64,000 bases of DNA from positions 682,001 through 746,000 of the forward strand of contig NZ_JAIVKN010000001.1 of assembly GCF_020524025.1 (NCBI RefSeq), given 5' to 3'. Below, one piece after another: positions 16,935 through 25,637 of the stretch (position 1 is its first letter; each line of letters opens with the position of its first letter). The DNA comes from Halobacillus litoralis (lineage in GTDB: Bacteria; Bacillota; Bacilli; Bacillales; Halobacillaceae). Below the pieces are notes generated by a model that was not told the origin of the DNA, did no database searches, and was given only the letters and a program-made list of their open reading frames with translations. A program made the translations under genes and the position numbers.

Positions 16935-17378
16935 ATGTTAGCAACAATGGAAATTGTCGATCTACTTGACCGTTCCGAATCGATTGGCCAGATGGTCATG
17001 AATTCAGATACCATGCAGCAATACCAAGAGGCAAAACTGGCTCTTGAAAATGATAAAGAAGCGCAGAGGCTTATTAAAGACTTTGCCGATATGAAAGACC
17101 ACTACGAAGACGTGCAGCGCTTCGGCCGTTACCATCCGGATTATAATACAATCATGAAAAAAGTCCGTTCCGTCAAAAGGGAAATGGACATGCATGAGAC
17201 AGTCGCTCAGTTCAAACGAGCAGAACGCAACATTCAGAAACTGTTGGATGAGATTAGTGAAAGTGTTGCTTTTAGTGTGAGCGAGCAGATTAAAGTTCCG
17301 AAAAACGGCATGGCTTTAACCGACACCGGCTGCAGCGGCGGCTGTGGAAGCGGCGGTAGCTGTGGCTGTGCCTCCTGA
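16935..17378 (+). CDS. ylbF: YlbF, RNase Y-modulating (Y-complex) protein
   Basis: 147 residues. In B. subtilis, YlbF works with YmcA and YaaT in a complex that carries iron-sulfur clusters and directs RNase Y, affecting competence, biofilm and sporulation. Visible: helical YlbF/YmcA domain with QRFGRYHPDYNTIMKKVRS, then a C-terminal tail with four cysteines in a glycine-rich CSGGCGSGGSCGCAS, the likely cluster ligands. I start at ATG 16935 (GGAGGTGG upstream, MLATMEIV as in B. subtilis); the longer frame from 16830 has no support. Confidence 0.93.
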   Translation: MLATMEIVDLLDRSESIGQMVMNSDTMQQYQEAKLALENDKEAQRLIKDFADMKDHYEDVQRFGRYHPDYNTIMKKVRSVKREMDMHETVAQFKRAERNIQKLLDEISESVAFSVSEQIKVPKNGMALTDTGCSGGCGSGGSCGCAS

Positions 17379-17389
17379 CCTGAAGCTGT

Positions 17390-17716
17390 TTAATGTTCTG
17401 TGAAACGGATGCAGTCTTCACAAAAGTTCCCGCAGCAGAACATTTTCCTTTGAGGCACTAAAAAGCGCACACGATACACATAGAACGCCTGATTCCTGCG
17501 TACATAGGTCATCGCAAGGGTCAGGCGTTTTCCTTTCATAGATTTCGCAGCACACCACTTCAACCGCTCCTCAATTTCACTTCTGGCAATTCCATCTTTA
17601 GGCCATAGGTAAACAAACGGCAGCCCGGTCACTTTTTTAAATACCACTTGCGAAAAAATATCCGATTCGCTCAACAATTCCTCAAAAGTAAGAAAAGCCT
17701 TTTCATGATCCGTCAT
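17390..17716 (-). CDS. Small hypothetical protein with C-terminal cysteine cluster
   Basis: 108 residues, not recognised. It is basic, with aromatic-rich KGKRLTLAMTYVRRNQAFYV in the middle and a C-terminal FCCGNFCEDC, four cysteines that could bind a metal. AGAGGTG lies eight bases before the chosen ATG. It converges on ylbF, its stop being 12 bp from the ylbF stop, in the gap between ylbF and ylbG, so it is an insertion relative to B. subtilis order. Codon structure and ribosome-binding site support a real gene; function unknown. Confidence 0.6.
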   Translation of the reverse strand: MTDHEKAFLTFEELLSESDIFSQVVFKKVTGLPFVYLWPKDGIARSEIEERLKWCAAKSMKGKRLTLAMTYVRRNQAFYVYRVRFLVPQRKMFCCGNFCEDCIRFTEH

Positions 17717-17903
17717 GATTTTAGACACCTCTTCCTATTTCACTGGCTTTATAAGTAAGGAGCGGATAATTTTATGATGACATTTCAGAAAACATCCGTT
17801 AATTGTAAAAGAGTCTTACAATTTGGAGAGATTGATTGCCGGCAGCGCTGTCATTTGGTACACTGACGTTAATATAAAGTTCTATGGGGAGTAGAGACAT
17901 ACT

Positions 17904-18182
17904 ATGTACAGAACGAAGCGGCAAGGAATTATTGTATATTTTCAACATATGAAAAATATCAGACAGATTAAAAAGCATGGACATTTAATTCATGCGTCCA
18001 AAAAGATGAAGTATGCGATGCTGTATGTAAATCAGGAAGACTTGGAGTTCAAGATGGAAAAACTGGAACGCTTACCCTTCGTTTCCCGTGTCGTTCCATC
18101 CTATAAACCCGAGATCCGCACCGACTACGAAAATGCCAAACCGGATAAAGCGAAACAGTACGATTATAAAATGGGAATTTAA
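17904..18182 (+). CDS. ylbG: YlbG family protein (DUF2129)
   Basis: A 92-residue DUF2129 protein. Family features: YRTKRQGIIVYFQHMKNI near the N-terminus, HLIHASKKMKYAMLYVN and FVSRVVPSYKPEIRTDYE. Cytoplasmic, function unknown. GGGGAGTAGAG lies upstream of the ATG. In B. subtilis ylbG directly precedes rsmD; here two extra genes and a repeat array come between them. A terminator follows at 18243. Confidence 0.92.
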   Translation: MYRTKRQGIIVYFQHMKNIRQIKKHGHLIHASKKMKYAMLYVNQEDLEFKMEKLERLPFVSRVVPSYKPEIRTDYENAKPDKAKQYDYKMGI

Positions 18183-18239
18183 AAGAAAATATATCTTCAT
18201 CAAGTAAAGAACTCTCATTTTTTATAACTTCTATAAAAA

Positions 18240-18273
18240 GTAAAGCGTCCGTCTTTAGACGGACGCTTCTTTT
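18240..18273 (+). terminator. Intrinsic terminator after ylbG
   Basis: AAGCGTCCGTC / GACGGACGCTT with a 4-5 nt loop, followed by CTTTTAT. Confidence 0.85.
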
Positions 18274-18639
18274 ATATCTGCTCTATTCACCCGTGGAGAA
18301 GAACCATAAATAAGTATTCTTGAAGATCTAGTTTCCTTCCGTTTAAAGGAGTGATGGCGGCGTGCGCAAAGGTTTTATTATTGTCCTACATGCGGCAGTC
18401 GTCATCGAAGTTTCCTGAACATAACCAGGATTTTCTCCTTATTCCGAGTGAGTCCAACTTGTTACCATGCTGCGAACTCTTACTCCGAATGTCCTTTATA
18501 ACGAAACCATTCGCTTTTCTGTAGTTTTTACAGAGAATCTACAATTTTCTATTTTATTGGGAGTAGAAATTTTCCCAACTGCCGTCTCTGAGAATTTTCG
18601 GAAGAAACTTTGCGAAATAACAAAGAGTTTACCGCGTCT
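18274..18639. other. Gap downstream of ylbG
   Basis: About 365 bp without a convincing gene. AAAGGAG at 18345 precedes a GTG at 18361 opening only an 18-codon frame (RKGFIIVLHAAVVIEVS), which could be the stub of a decayed gene. A 58-codon frame from 18467 overlaps the next gene's end in the opposite direction and has no ribosome-binding site. Confidence 0.4.
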
Positions 18640-19029
18640 TTAACTTAAAGGCGCGATAAACTTATTCATTCTGAGAATACCGATTAAATGCTGGTAAAAT
18701 AAATCTGTTTCAGGAAATAGATTTGAAGGTTTTATGGTAAACTCTGATACGTTCTTCCCTGCTTCTTCCACCATTTGTTTATATAGGTCAAAGCGCTGGT
18801 TTGGTTGTTCATGAGGGTTTGGTACACCTTCACGGCAGATGTAAATCGGCTGAAACTTGTCTTGATGAGCTGGTTTCATAACAAGAGACAGGGAGGCAAC
18901 TGGTCTGCCGTTTTTTTCACTATAAAAAGCAATGGCATGCTGAATTCGATCCGGCATCCGCGAGCCTAAGTCAATGAGTTCATAAATATCGGCATAGCCT
19001 TCGCCAAGTTCGATGAATTTTTGTATCAT
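18640..19029 (-). CDS. DUF7147 family protein
   Basis: A 129-residue soluble protein of a family widespread in Bacillaceae and often mislabelled methylthioribose kinase. Typical segments: ELGEGYADIYELIDLGSRMP, FYSEKNGRPVASLSLVMKP and FQPIYICREGVPNPHEQP. No kinase motif is present, so I do not support that name. Start moved to ATG 19029 (AAAGGA upstream, about 12 bases); the longer frame to 19098 has no ribosome-binding site. Divergent from the stalk-domain gene. Function unknown. Confidence 0.75.
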   Translation of the reverse strand: MIQKFIELGEGYADIYELIDLGSRMPDRIQHAIAFYSEKNGRPVASLSLVMKPAHQDKFQPIYICREGVPNPHEQPNQRFDLYKQMVEEAGKNVSEFTIKPSNLFPETDLFYQHLIGILRMNKFIAPLS

Positions 19030-19143
19030 ATGGATTGTACGTCCTTTCTGTTTATCAATCAGATTAAACGTAGCATGAATAAATGAAAATGTGAACAACC
19101 AGCCGCTGGATTGTTTAAATCATGATCAGCAAGGAGGCCAAGA

Positions 19144-20508
19144 ATGAAGCCGGTTATTAAAAGCATCAGTCTACTTATGTGTTTATCTCTTCTCCTGGTT
19201 ATATATTGGTGGAATACTGCACAGGCTTCAGGCTCTGACAGGGTGAGCTTGTCAGCAGATGCTTCCGTAAACATACATGAAGGCATAGTAGAGGTGGACT
19301 TTACTTATCATGGGTTAGCTCCCGGTATCTATGATGTGACTTTTCCTACAGGCACTTCCGAAGTCTCCTGTTCATTCGATACCGCCACAACTTGCTGGAT
19401 GACAGAAGATCAGTTGAATTATGAAGGGGGAGGGTCAGTACATATCTCTTATCATTTACCCGTCCCCGAACAAACGTTAGTAGACTCATGGAGAATCACT
19501 CTTGTTAAAGATGGGAAAGAGATACTTATACCTTACACTCTTACTATTCAGAATTTCACAAAAGAGGAATGGAAAGCCCCTATTCAAAAACAAAGCGATA
19601 TCCAGCTGGAAAATGTTCATTATCAAACATATAAAAAAACAGTAGATGCTGCACCGTTATTGTCTGCATCGGGGAAAGAGATGTGGCAGGACAAAAAATC
19701 TGTGATTACCTATAAAAAAGATCAACCACTTTCCGAGTCTGTGAAACAGGACCTTCAGCAGTTTTTATCAGCTGCCGGGCCTTCTGTCGTGGAGCTGGAT
19801 TCAAAGAAGGTTCGTATTGAAGATGGCTATATGACAACAATGGATAGAAACGTAGACGCTTTAGAATCCAAGTGGATAACCACTCACCTGGAAAACGCTT
19901 CTTCTGTAAATCAGCCATGGCATACATCAGTCATACAGGAAGTCTTTTATCCTCGGTCATCATCCAATGCTTCCTCTTATATGGCCGATGAGATCCGTGA
20001 TGCCTTAACGGCTGAGCAGCTGGAAGCATGGAAGGTGAAGCTTTTAAAATCAACGAATATAAAGAGTTTAAGTCAATTCCTCGATCAGACTTTAACAGAT
20101 GTATATGGATTGGGGACGACGTTTTTTCAAAGCCGGACAAAACCTGAACGAACCCCTCTGATTTTTATTTATGATCAACCTTTACATCTGGATGGAGTTC
20201 TTGTGGAGGGTCAAGTTCTTTCTTACCGTCACAAGGATTACTATCCAATTAAAAACCTTGTGCAGGCAGCTGGTTTTACGTTCACAGCTCTTGAGCATGG
20301 ACAAAGGTATAGAGTAGAAACAAATAGAAACACCTATCGTTTTTACGTCGATCAGTCGACATTTATTGTCAATGAAGAGAGCTTTGGTATTGGAACAAAT
20401 CCGGTTATCTTGTTTGATGATCAAGTCTATCTAAAAGAGCAGTATGTAGATGATCTCCTTGGTTTGACAAGAGTAGATGGGGTCTCTTTCTCTTTCCAAA
20501 AAAAATAG
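19144..20508 (+). CDS. Secreted stalk-domain (copper amine oxidase N-like) protein
   Basis: 454 residues with an N-terminal signal peptide (hydrophobic about 8-24, then TAQASG). A middle region of unknown fold follows (about 30-340). The C-terminal 100 residues resemble a copper amine oxidase N-terminal-like / stalk domain: LEGQVLSYRHKD-type layout, LVQAAGFTFTALEHGQRYRV, then FYVDQSTFIVNEESFGIGT and YLKEQYVDDLLGL. Such domains bind cell-wall material or act as spacers; catalysis is not expected. AAGGAGG lies ahead of the ATG. Not in this place in B. subtilis. Followed by a terminator and the structured repeat array. Confidence 0.65.
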   Translation: MKPVIKSISLLMCLSLLLVIYWWNTAQASGSDRVSLSADASVNIHEGIVEVDFTYHGLAPGIYDVTFPTGTSEVSCSFDTATTCWMTEDQLNYEGGGSVHISYHLPVPEQTLVDSWRITLVKDGKEILIPYTLTIQNFTKEEWKAPIQKQSDIQLENVHYQTYKKTVDAAPLLSASGKEMWQDKKSVITYKKDQPLSESVKQDLQQFLSAAGPSVVELDSKKVRIEDGYMTTMDRNVDALESKWITTHLENASSVNQPWHTSVIQEVFYPRSSSNASSYMADEIRDALTAEQLEAWKVKLLKSTNIKSLSQFLDQTLTDVYGLGTTFFQSRTKPERTPLIFIYDQPLHLDGVLVEGQVLSYRHKDYYPIKNLVQAAGFTFTALEHGQRYRVETNRNTYRFYVDQSTFIVNEESFGIGTNPVILFDDQVYLKEQYVDDLLGLTRVDGVSFSFQKK

Positions 20509-20539
20509 GGCTGCCTATGAAAGGCAGCCCCGCTTTTTT
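20508..20539 (+). terminator. Intrinsic terminator after stalk-domain gene
   Basis: GGGCTGCCT / AAGGCAGCCC stem, 4-nt loop, then CGCTTTTTTG. Overlaps the last base of the stop codon. Confidence 0.85.
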
Positions 20540-20732
20540 GTATCATTCCCATGAAACAAAAAAGTAAAGGGAGAGGAGAAACCGGAGGAAGAACTTATGG
20601 GGATGTAAGCCTTCTCCGTTTTCAGAAGCAGTATCATCCGCTTCAAGTGCTAGTATGTACGTAGGTAATTCAGTTTATTCACTTTACAAGAAAAAATTTT
20701 CAAACCCTATTAAAGGCTTGAGTCTATACGCT

Positions 20733-20765
20733 GTGGAAGAGGAGATCCTCCTCTTCCATTTTTGA
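20733..20765 (+). terminator. Terminator-like perfect palindrome at repeat edge
   Basis: TGGAAGAGGA / TCCTCTTCCA around GATC, followed by TTTTTG. Its right arm is the first bases of the downstream tandem repeat. The 190 bp before it (20540-20732) show nothing else. Confidence 0.6.
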
Positions 20766-21260
20766 TTCATCCGGTTCCGAGAGGCAGTCCTTCGCGACAT
20801 AAGCTATCCATCTACGGGAAGAAAGAGCCCTTCCCTGCAATGTTTGGCTTATGCGTGTCAGGCCTCCCAGCCTCTCTTCACACCCTATAGACGTCTAATT
20901 GCAGAGGCCAGCCCCTCGAGGTCTTAAGTCCACCCGCTTTGTAAGGCAAAACCTCCTTACAACGCGGTTGTTCTTAAGCTTGTCGGGGCTGAACAGGCCT
21001 CTTCCATTTTTGATTCATCCGGTTCCGAGAGGCAGTCCTTCGCGACATAAGCCATCCATCTCCGGGAAGAAAGAGCCCTTCCCTGCAATGTTTGGCTTAC
21101 GCGTGTCAGGCCTCCCCGCCTCTCTTCACACCCTATAGACGTCTAATTGCAGAGGCCAGCCCCTCGAGGTCTTAAGTCCACCCGCTTTGTAAGGCAAAAC
21201 GTCTTACAAAGCGGTTGTTCTTAAGCTTGTCGGGGCTGAACAGGCCTCTTCCATTTTTGA
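20750..21260. repeat. Tandem 248-bp structured repeat, two copies plus a 16-bp third start
   Basis: Unit A 20750-20997 and unit B 20998-21244 differ at about seven positions, and the first 16 bases recur at 21245-21260. In each unit two nested hairpin domains can be drawn. In unit B, domain 1 spans 21027-21124 (GAGAGGC/GCCTCTC outer, TAAGCCA/TGGCTTA, GGGAAG/CTTCCC inner). Domain 2 spans 21151-21249 (AGAGGCC/GGCCTCT, AGCCCC/GGGGCT, CTTAAG/CTTAAG, CCGCTTTGTAAG/CTTACAAAGCGG). A TTCCATTTTTGA tail follows. No transposase or coding content. Reading frames across it are artefacts. Confidence 0.9.
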
Positions 21261-21325
21261 AACTTCCCTCCTGCGTTTATTTTATGGTAGGATTATGGGG
21301 AATGCTGACGAGAGAGGTGTACATA

Positions 21326-21874
21326 ATGCGAGTGATTGCTGGCGATTTTAAGGGAAGGCAGTTGAAATCTGTTCCTACTCATAAAACAAGGCCGACAACA
21401 GATAAAGTTAAGGAAGCTGTTTTTCATGGAATTGGTCCATTTTTTGAAGGCGGGGATGTTCTCGATCTTTTCGCTGGAAGCGGCGGGTTAGGGATCGAAG
21501 CATTGAGTCGAGGAGCGGACTCGTGTGTGTTTGTGGATCAACAGCACAAGGCGATTCAAACCATTTATGAAAATATAAAAACATTGGATATTGAAGATCG
21601 TTCTGAAGTTTTCCGGACGGATGCGAACAGAGCTATTAAGGCAGCAGGCAAGAGAGGGCTGACTTTTAATTATATCTTTTTAGACCCGCCCTATAAGAAG
21701 TTTTCCTATAAGGAGTTAATGGAAGCGCTTTTAAATCATGGGCTGGTGGCAGATGGAGCGAAGATCGTCTGTGAACATGATGCGAGAGAGAATATTCCTG
21801 AAGAAGTTGGTCATCTAAAGCGGATAAAGACCGATCATTATGGCAGTAATATCGGAGTATCGATTTTTGAATAA
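21326..21874 (+). CDS. rsmD: 16S rRNA (guanine966-N2)-methyltransferase RsmD
   Basis: SAM-dependent methyltransferase acting on 16S rRNA G966 in the 30S subunit. 182 residues, close to B. subtilis YlbH (184). N-terminal MRVIAGDFKGRQLK and RPTTDKVKEAVF are diagnostic. Motif I is LDLFAGSGGLGIEALSRG, the catalytic DPPY motif lies at about 131-134. Start ATG 21326 has GAGAGGTG seven bases upstream; an open frame running up into the repeat array is spurious. 12 bp upstream of coaD, so cotranscribed. Confidence 0.96.
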   Translation: MRVIAGDFKGRQLKSVPTHKTRPTTDKVKEAVFHGIGPFFEGGDVLDLFAGSGGLGIEALSRGADSCVFVDQQHKAIQTIYENIKTLDIEDRSEVFRTDANRAIKAAGKRGLTFNYIFLDPPYKKFSYKELMEALLNHGLVADGAKIVCEHDARENIPEEVGHLKRIKTDHYGSNIGVSIFE

Positions 21875-22363
<489 letters not shown>

Positions 22364-22385
22364 TGGCGTTTATAAAGAACAACCC

Positions 22386-23582
22386 CTACGTTTCATGTTC
22401 GCAGGGGTTGTTCTTTATTTTTTGAGAGTTGTTCCACTTCACGATAATCATAAGCATAATCATCATCAATGTGATTGGAGGGCCGTAGTGATTGAAAAAA
22501 TCAATGATCGGTGTAGTGAAATTCTCATTCGGGTTCCACATCGGGAGGGTCTGCGTCTGAAAGGGACGGTAAGCATAGTACAGAATATACGTTAAGAAAG
22601 CGGCAATAACACCGTGAGCGACACGTGCCAGGGCATAGGGCTTAAAGCGTATATCGGTTTCAGCAAGGATGCTTGCAATTTGGGCCTGGATCGAAAATCC
22701 ATGAAAGCCAAGGATGAAGCTTACAATCAGCAGCTGGGCAACTAAGGGTTCGTGGGTTTCTGTGATTGCTCCGATACCTGTCGTCAGCTCCAGCATTCCG
22801 GCGGTAAACGGGACATGAAAGGCAGCTGGAAGTCCGGTAAGGGCAAGTAGGTGGGAAAAGATGTGAATGGCACCGGTCTGCTTTAGTAGTTCGGTCAGAA
22901 CAGAAAAAAGCATGATGAAACCGCCAACCATCAAAAGGGTGTCTACCGAACGTGTCACAGCATCCCCCATTAATTTTCCAAGCGTACGCCCGTCCTCAAG
23001 CCTGGAGTCATGCATTTTGGAAAATGCATCTTTCCATGTAGAAGACCGCATATCCGATGTGGATACATCCTCGTTTCTCTTATAGTAGCGCATGCCGATG
23101 CCGACTAAGAAATTCCCGCCATAATGAGCGATGGCAATAAGAATGCCTAAACTGGCATCGTGAAAAAAACCGACAGCAATCGCTCCGAAAATAAATAAAG
23201 GACTGGAAGCATTGGTGAAAGCGACGAGCCGTTCGGCTTCTATGCGGGAAACTTGTCCTTTTTTTCTTAAATCAGCTGTCCACTTTGCGCCGGAAGGATA
23301 ACCGCTCGCCATGCCCATCACCCAGACAAATCCGCCGCAGCCCGGGACGTTGAATAACGGCCTCATAAACCGTTCACTTAAGGCCCCTAACCCATGGACC
23401 ACACCAAATCCGATAAGAAATTCAGCTGTAATAAAGAAAGGAAGAAGCGAGGGAAAGACGATTTCCCACCACAAATCCAGTCCCCTCAAACTGGCCGCCA
23501 GTGCATCACTGGGGTAAAGGATTAAGGCAATGGCAAGGGTGGTTGTCAATAATGTCAATCCCATGGTTTTCAGTTTAGAAAT
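22386..23582 (-). CDS. ylbJ: Sporulation integral membrane protein YlbJ
   Basis: Polytopic nucleoside-transporter-like membrane protein (nucleoside recognition/Gate domain) needed for spore development in B. subtilis, of unknown substrate. About 398 residues, eight or more helices; FPSLLPFFITAEFLIGFGV and MGMASGYPSGAKWTADL are typical. The first in-frame ATG (23564) lies 26 bases from GAGGAGG (23591-23597). An ATT at 23582 lies exactly eight bases from it and yields a basic leader (SKLKT) before the first helix, so I start there. Such a start is rare; a sequence error is the alternative. Convergent with coaD. Confidence 0.9.
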   Translation of the reverse strand: MSKLKTMGLTLLTTTLAIALILYPSDALAASLRGLDLWWEIVFPSLLPFFITAEFLIGFGVVHGLGALSERFMRPLFNVPGCGGFVWVMGMASGYPSGAKWTADLRKKGQVSRIEAERLVAFTNASSPLFIFGAIAVGFFHDASLGILIAIAHYGGNFLVGIGMRYYKRNEDVSTSDMRSSTWKDAFSKMHDSRLEDGRTLGKLMGDAVTRSVDTLLMVGGFIMLFSVLTELLKQTGAIHIFSHLLALTGLPAAFHVPFTAGMLELTTGIGAITETHEPLVAQLLIVSFILGFHGFSIQAQIASILAETDIRFKPYALARVAHGVIAAFLTYILYYAYRPFQTQTLPMWNPNENFTTPIIDFFNHYGPPITLMMIMLMIIVKWNNSQKIKNNPCEHET

Positions 23583-23749
23583 GGAGAACGCCTCCTCAGA
23601 CCGCAGTTTTCTGTACTTATGACCATAGACATAGTAGAATAATTGTATATTTCGACAAGCGTATAAGGTTGTCTCTTATTCATATGTACGCTCATAAGGG
23701 AAGGGTTTATTCCATAAAATAAACCACATGGATGAAGGAGGGATAGCCG

Positions 23750-24547
23750 GTGACAAAACCGACGATTGGTTTAGCATTAGGATCGGGAGGGGCGCGTGGG
23801 TTTGCTCACCTGGGTGTTCTGAAGGTCCTTCATAATCATGGGATTCCTGTCGATATGATAGCGGGAAGTAGTATGGGAGCTCTAGTAGGCTCTTTTTTTG
23901 CTGCCGGCCAGCGGATTGAGGATATGTACAAACTTGCCCTTACCTTTAAGCGCAAATACTATCTTGATTTTACTGTACCAAAAATGGGGTTTGTTCAAGG
24001 GAAGAGAATTAAGGAGTATATCCGCATCTTTACGTTTGGAAAAAATATAGAGGACTTTAAAATTCCCATGTCCATTGTAGCGACTGACTTATATGCCGGG
24101 GAGAAAAAGATTTTCACTTCAGGACCAGCAAGTGAAGCCGTCAGGGCAAGCATTGCTATTCCAGGGATTTTCGTTCCGGAAAGAATCAATGACCGTTTAT
24201 ACATAGACGGCGGGGTCATTGATCGTGTCCCGGTTTCTGTTGTCAAACAAATGGGTGCCCAATTCATTATTGCTGTTGACTGTGCGCATTTTGATGCGGA
24301 TCCGAATATTCATTCCATTTATGATGTGATTACACAAAGTATTGATATTATGCAGGACGAACTGGTCACCGCAATCGGCGTATCTTCAGATGCGGATGTT
24401 ATGATCCGTCCGGATGTTTCAAAATATAGTTCACGGGCGTTTACTAACATTCAGGAAATTGTGGGAGCAGGAGAGAGGGCAGCGGAATCATGTGTGGAAG
24501 ACATTAAAGAAAAACTCGCTGCATGGAAGGAGCCTAAGACAGAATGA
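23750..24547 (+). CDS. ylbK: Patatin-like phospholipase/esterase YlbK
   Basis: 265-residue member of the patatin-like RssA family. Oxyanion-hole glycines GSGGARGFAHLGVL at the N-terminus, nucleophile in AGSSMGALVG (about residue 42), and catalytic aspartate in DGGVIDRVPV (about 148). Probably a serine esterase; the substrate is unknown. GTG start with GAAGGAGGG upstream. It overlaps ylbL by four bases (ATGA), indicating translational coupling. Confidence 0.93.
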   Translation: MTKPTIGLALGSGGARGFAHLGVLKVLHNHGIPVDMIAGSSMGALVGSFFAAGQRIEDMYKLALTFKRKYYLDFTVPKMGFVQGKRIKEYIRIFTFGKNIEDFKIPMSIVATDLYAGEKKIFTSGPASEAVRASIAIPGIFVPERINDRLYIDGGVIDRVPVSVVKQMGAQFIIAVDCAHFDADPNIHSIYDVITQSIDIMQDELVTAIGVSSDADVMIRPDVSKYSSRAFTNIQEIVGAGERAAESCVEDIKEKLAAWKEPKTE

Positions 24548-25572
24548 AAACAAATAGAAGCCTCATTATTACAGGAATCATTACCGTACTCATTGTCGCT
24601 TTTTTAGGAGCTTACCGGCTTCCGTACTATATTTATAAACCAGGGACGGCTGATGCTCTCGATGATATCGTTGAAGTGGCAGGCGGATACTCAAGTGAAG
24701 GAGATATGCACCTGGTCACCGTAAGAGGAGGACAGGCCACTCCATTGCAGTGGATCCTTGCTCAGTTCCGTCCGTATCAGGAAATCTACCCGCTTGAAGA
24801 CATTCGTCCGGAAGGGGTAACAGAAGAAGAGTACTTCCATGCCCAGCTCCAGATGATGGAGTCTTCCCAGGAGGCTTCTAAGGTAGTGGCTTATCAAGCA
24901 GCTGACAAAGAGATTCAGATCAACTATGAAGGTGTCTTTGTTATGAACGTCATCGAGGGTATGCCGGCGGAAGAAGTCTTGGAAACAGGAGATCAAATTA
25001 CAAAAGTGGACGGGAAGGATATTCAAGAAACGAAGGATTTGATTGACTATGTCAGCAGCATGGAAGAAGGGTCTACCGTCCAGCTGACCATCGTCAGAGG
25101 GGAAGAAACATTAGAACGCGACATTGAGCTTGCTGCTTTCCCTGATGCTCCAGATAAAGTGGGGGTGGGAATATCGCTTGTTACCGATCGTACAGTGGAT
25201 GTAAGTCCTTCAGTTAAAGTGAAAAGCGGGGAAATCGGTGGTCCAAGTGCTGGTTTGATGTTCTCCCTTGAAATTTATGACCAATTAACGGAAGAAGATA
25301 TTACAAGAGGATTCGAAGTTGCTGGTACCGGCGAAATTAACTACGAAGGCGAAGTCGGCCGTATTGGCGGAATTGATAAAAAAGTTGTCGCTGCTTCCGA
25401 TCACGGGGCTGAGGTTTTCTTCGCTCCTAATGAAGAAGGCCGGGAAGGCTCGAATTATCAAGTGGCTAAAAAGACGGCTGAGGAAATAGACACAAATATG
25501 AAAGTCGTACCTGTGGATACGTTTCAGGATGCGCTGGATTACCTAATAGAATTAGAACCGAAAAAAGGATAA
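24544..25572 (+). CDS. ylbL: Membrane-anchored PDZ/Lon-like serine protease YlbL
   Basis: 342 residues: one N-terminal transmembrane anchor (about 7-25), a PDZ domain (about 125-205, with GMPAEEVLETGDQITKVDGK) and a C-terminal Lon-type protease domain with the Ser-Lys dyad, serine about 235 in GGPSAGLM and lysine about 280 in GGIDKKVVAA. Orthologous to SepM-type proteases; in B. subtilis YlbL degrades the SOS division inhibitor YneA together with CtpA. Overlaps ylbK by four bases. Followed by a terminator shared with tmcAL. Confidence 0.94.
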   Translation: MKTNRSLIITGIITVLIVAFLGAYRLPYYIYKPGTADALDDIVEVAGGYSSEGDMHLVTVRGGQATPLQWILAQFRPYQEIYPLEDIRPEGVTEEEYFHAQLQMMESSQEASKVVAYQAADKEIQINYEGVFVMNVIEGMPAEEVLETGDQITKVDGKDIQETKDLIDYVSSMEEGSTVQLTIVRGEETLERDIELAAFPDAPDKVGVGISLVTDRTVDVSPSVKVKSGEIGGPSAGLMFSLEIYDQLTEEDITRGFEVAGTGEINYEGEVGRIGGIDKKVVAASDHGAEVFFAPNEEGREGSNYQVAKKTAEEIDTNMKVVPVDTFQDALDYLIELEPKKG

Positions 25573-25614
25573 AAAAACAGCCGCTCTTAAGCTTAAGAGC
25601 GGCTGTTTTTTTGC
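25571..25614. terminator. Bidirectional terminator between ylbL and tmcAL
   Basis: AAAAAAACAGCCGCTCTTAA / TTAAGAGCGGCTGTTTTTTT, near-perfect symmetry around AGC. Works for both converging genes. Confidence 0.9.
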
Positions 25615-25637
25615 ACCTCTTCCAAGGATCAGTCATT

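Noticed and set aside
18467-18643. 58-codon plus-strand frame after ylbG
   Set aside because: No ribosome-binding site, overlaps the end of the opposite DUF7147 gene and shows no recognisable protein features.
18640-19029. Methylthioribose kinase annotation
   Set aside because: The protein is only 129 residues and has no kinase motifs; the common label appears to be a propagated error.
20899-21138. 79-codon reading frame in the repeat array
   Set aside because: It runs across the 248-bp repeat unit and part of the same peptide recurs in the next copy; no ribosome-binding site and the DNA is better explained as hairpin-forming repeat.
21215-21325. N-terminal extension of rsmD
   Set aside because: The extra 37 codons lie in the repeat; family proteins begin at MRVIAG, which has its own ribosome-binding site.
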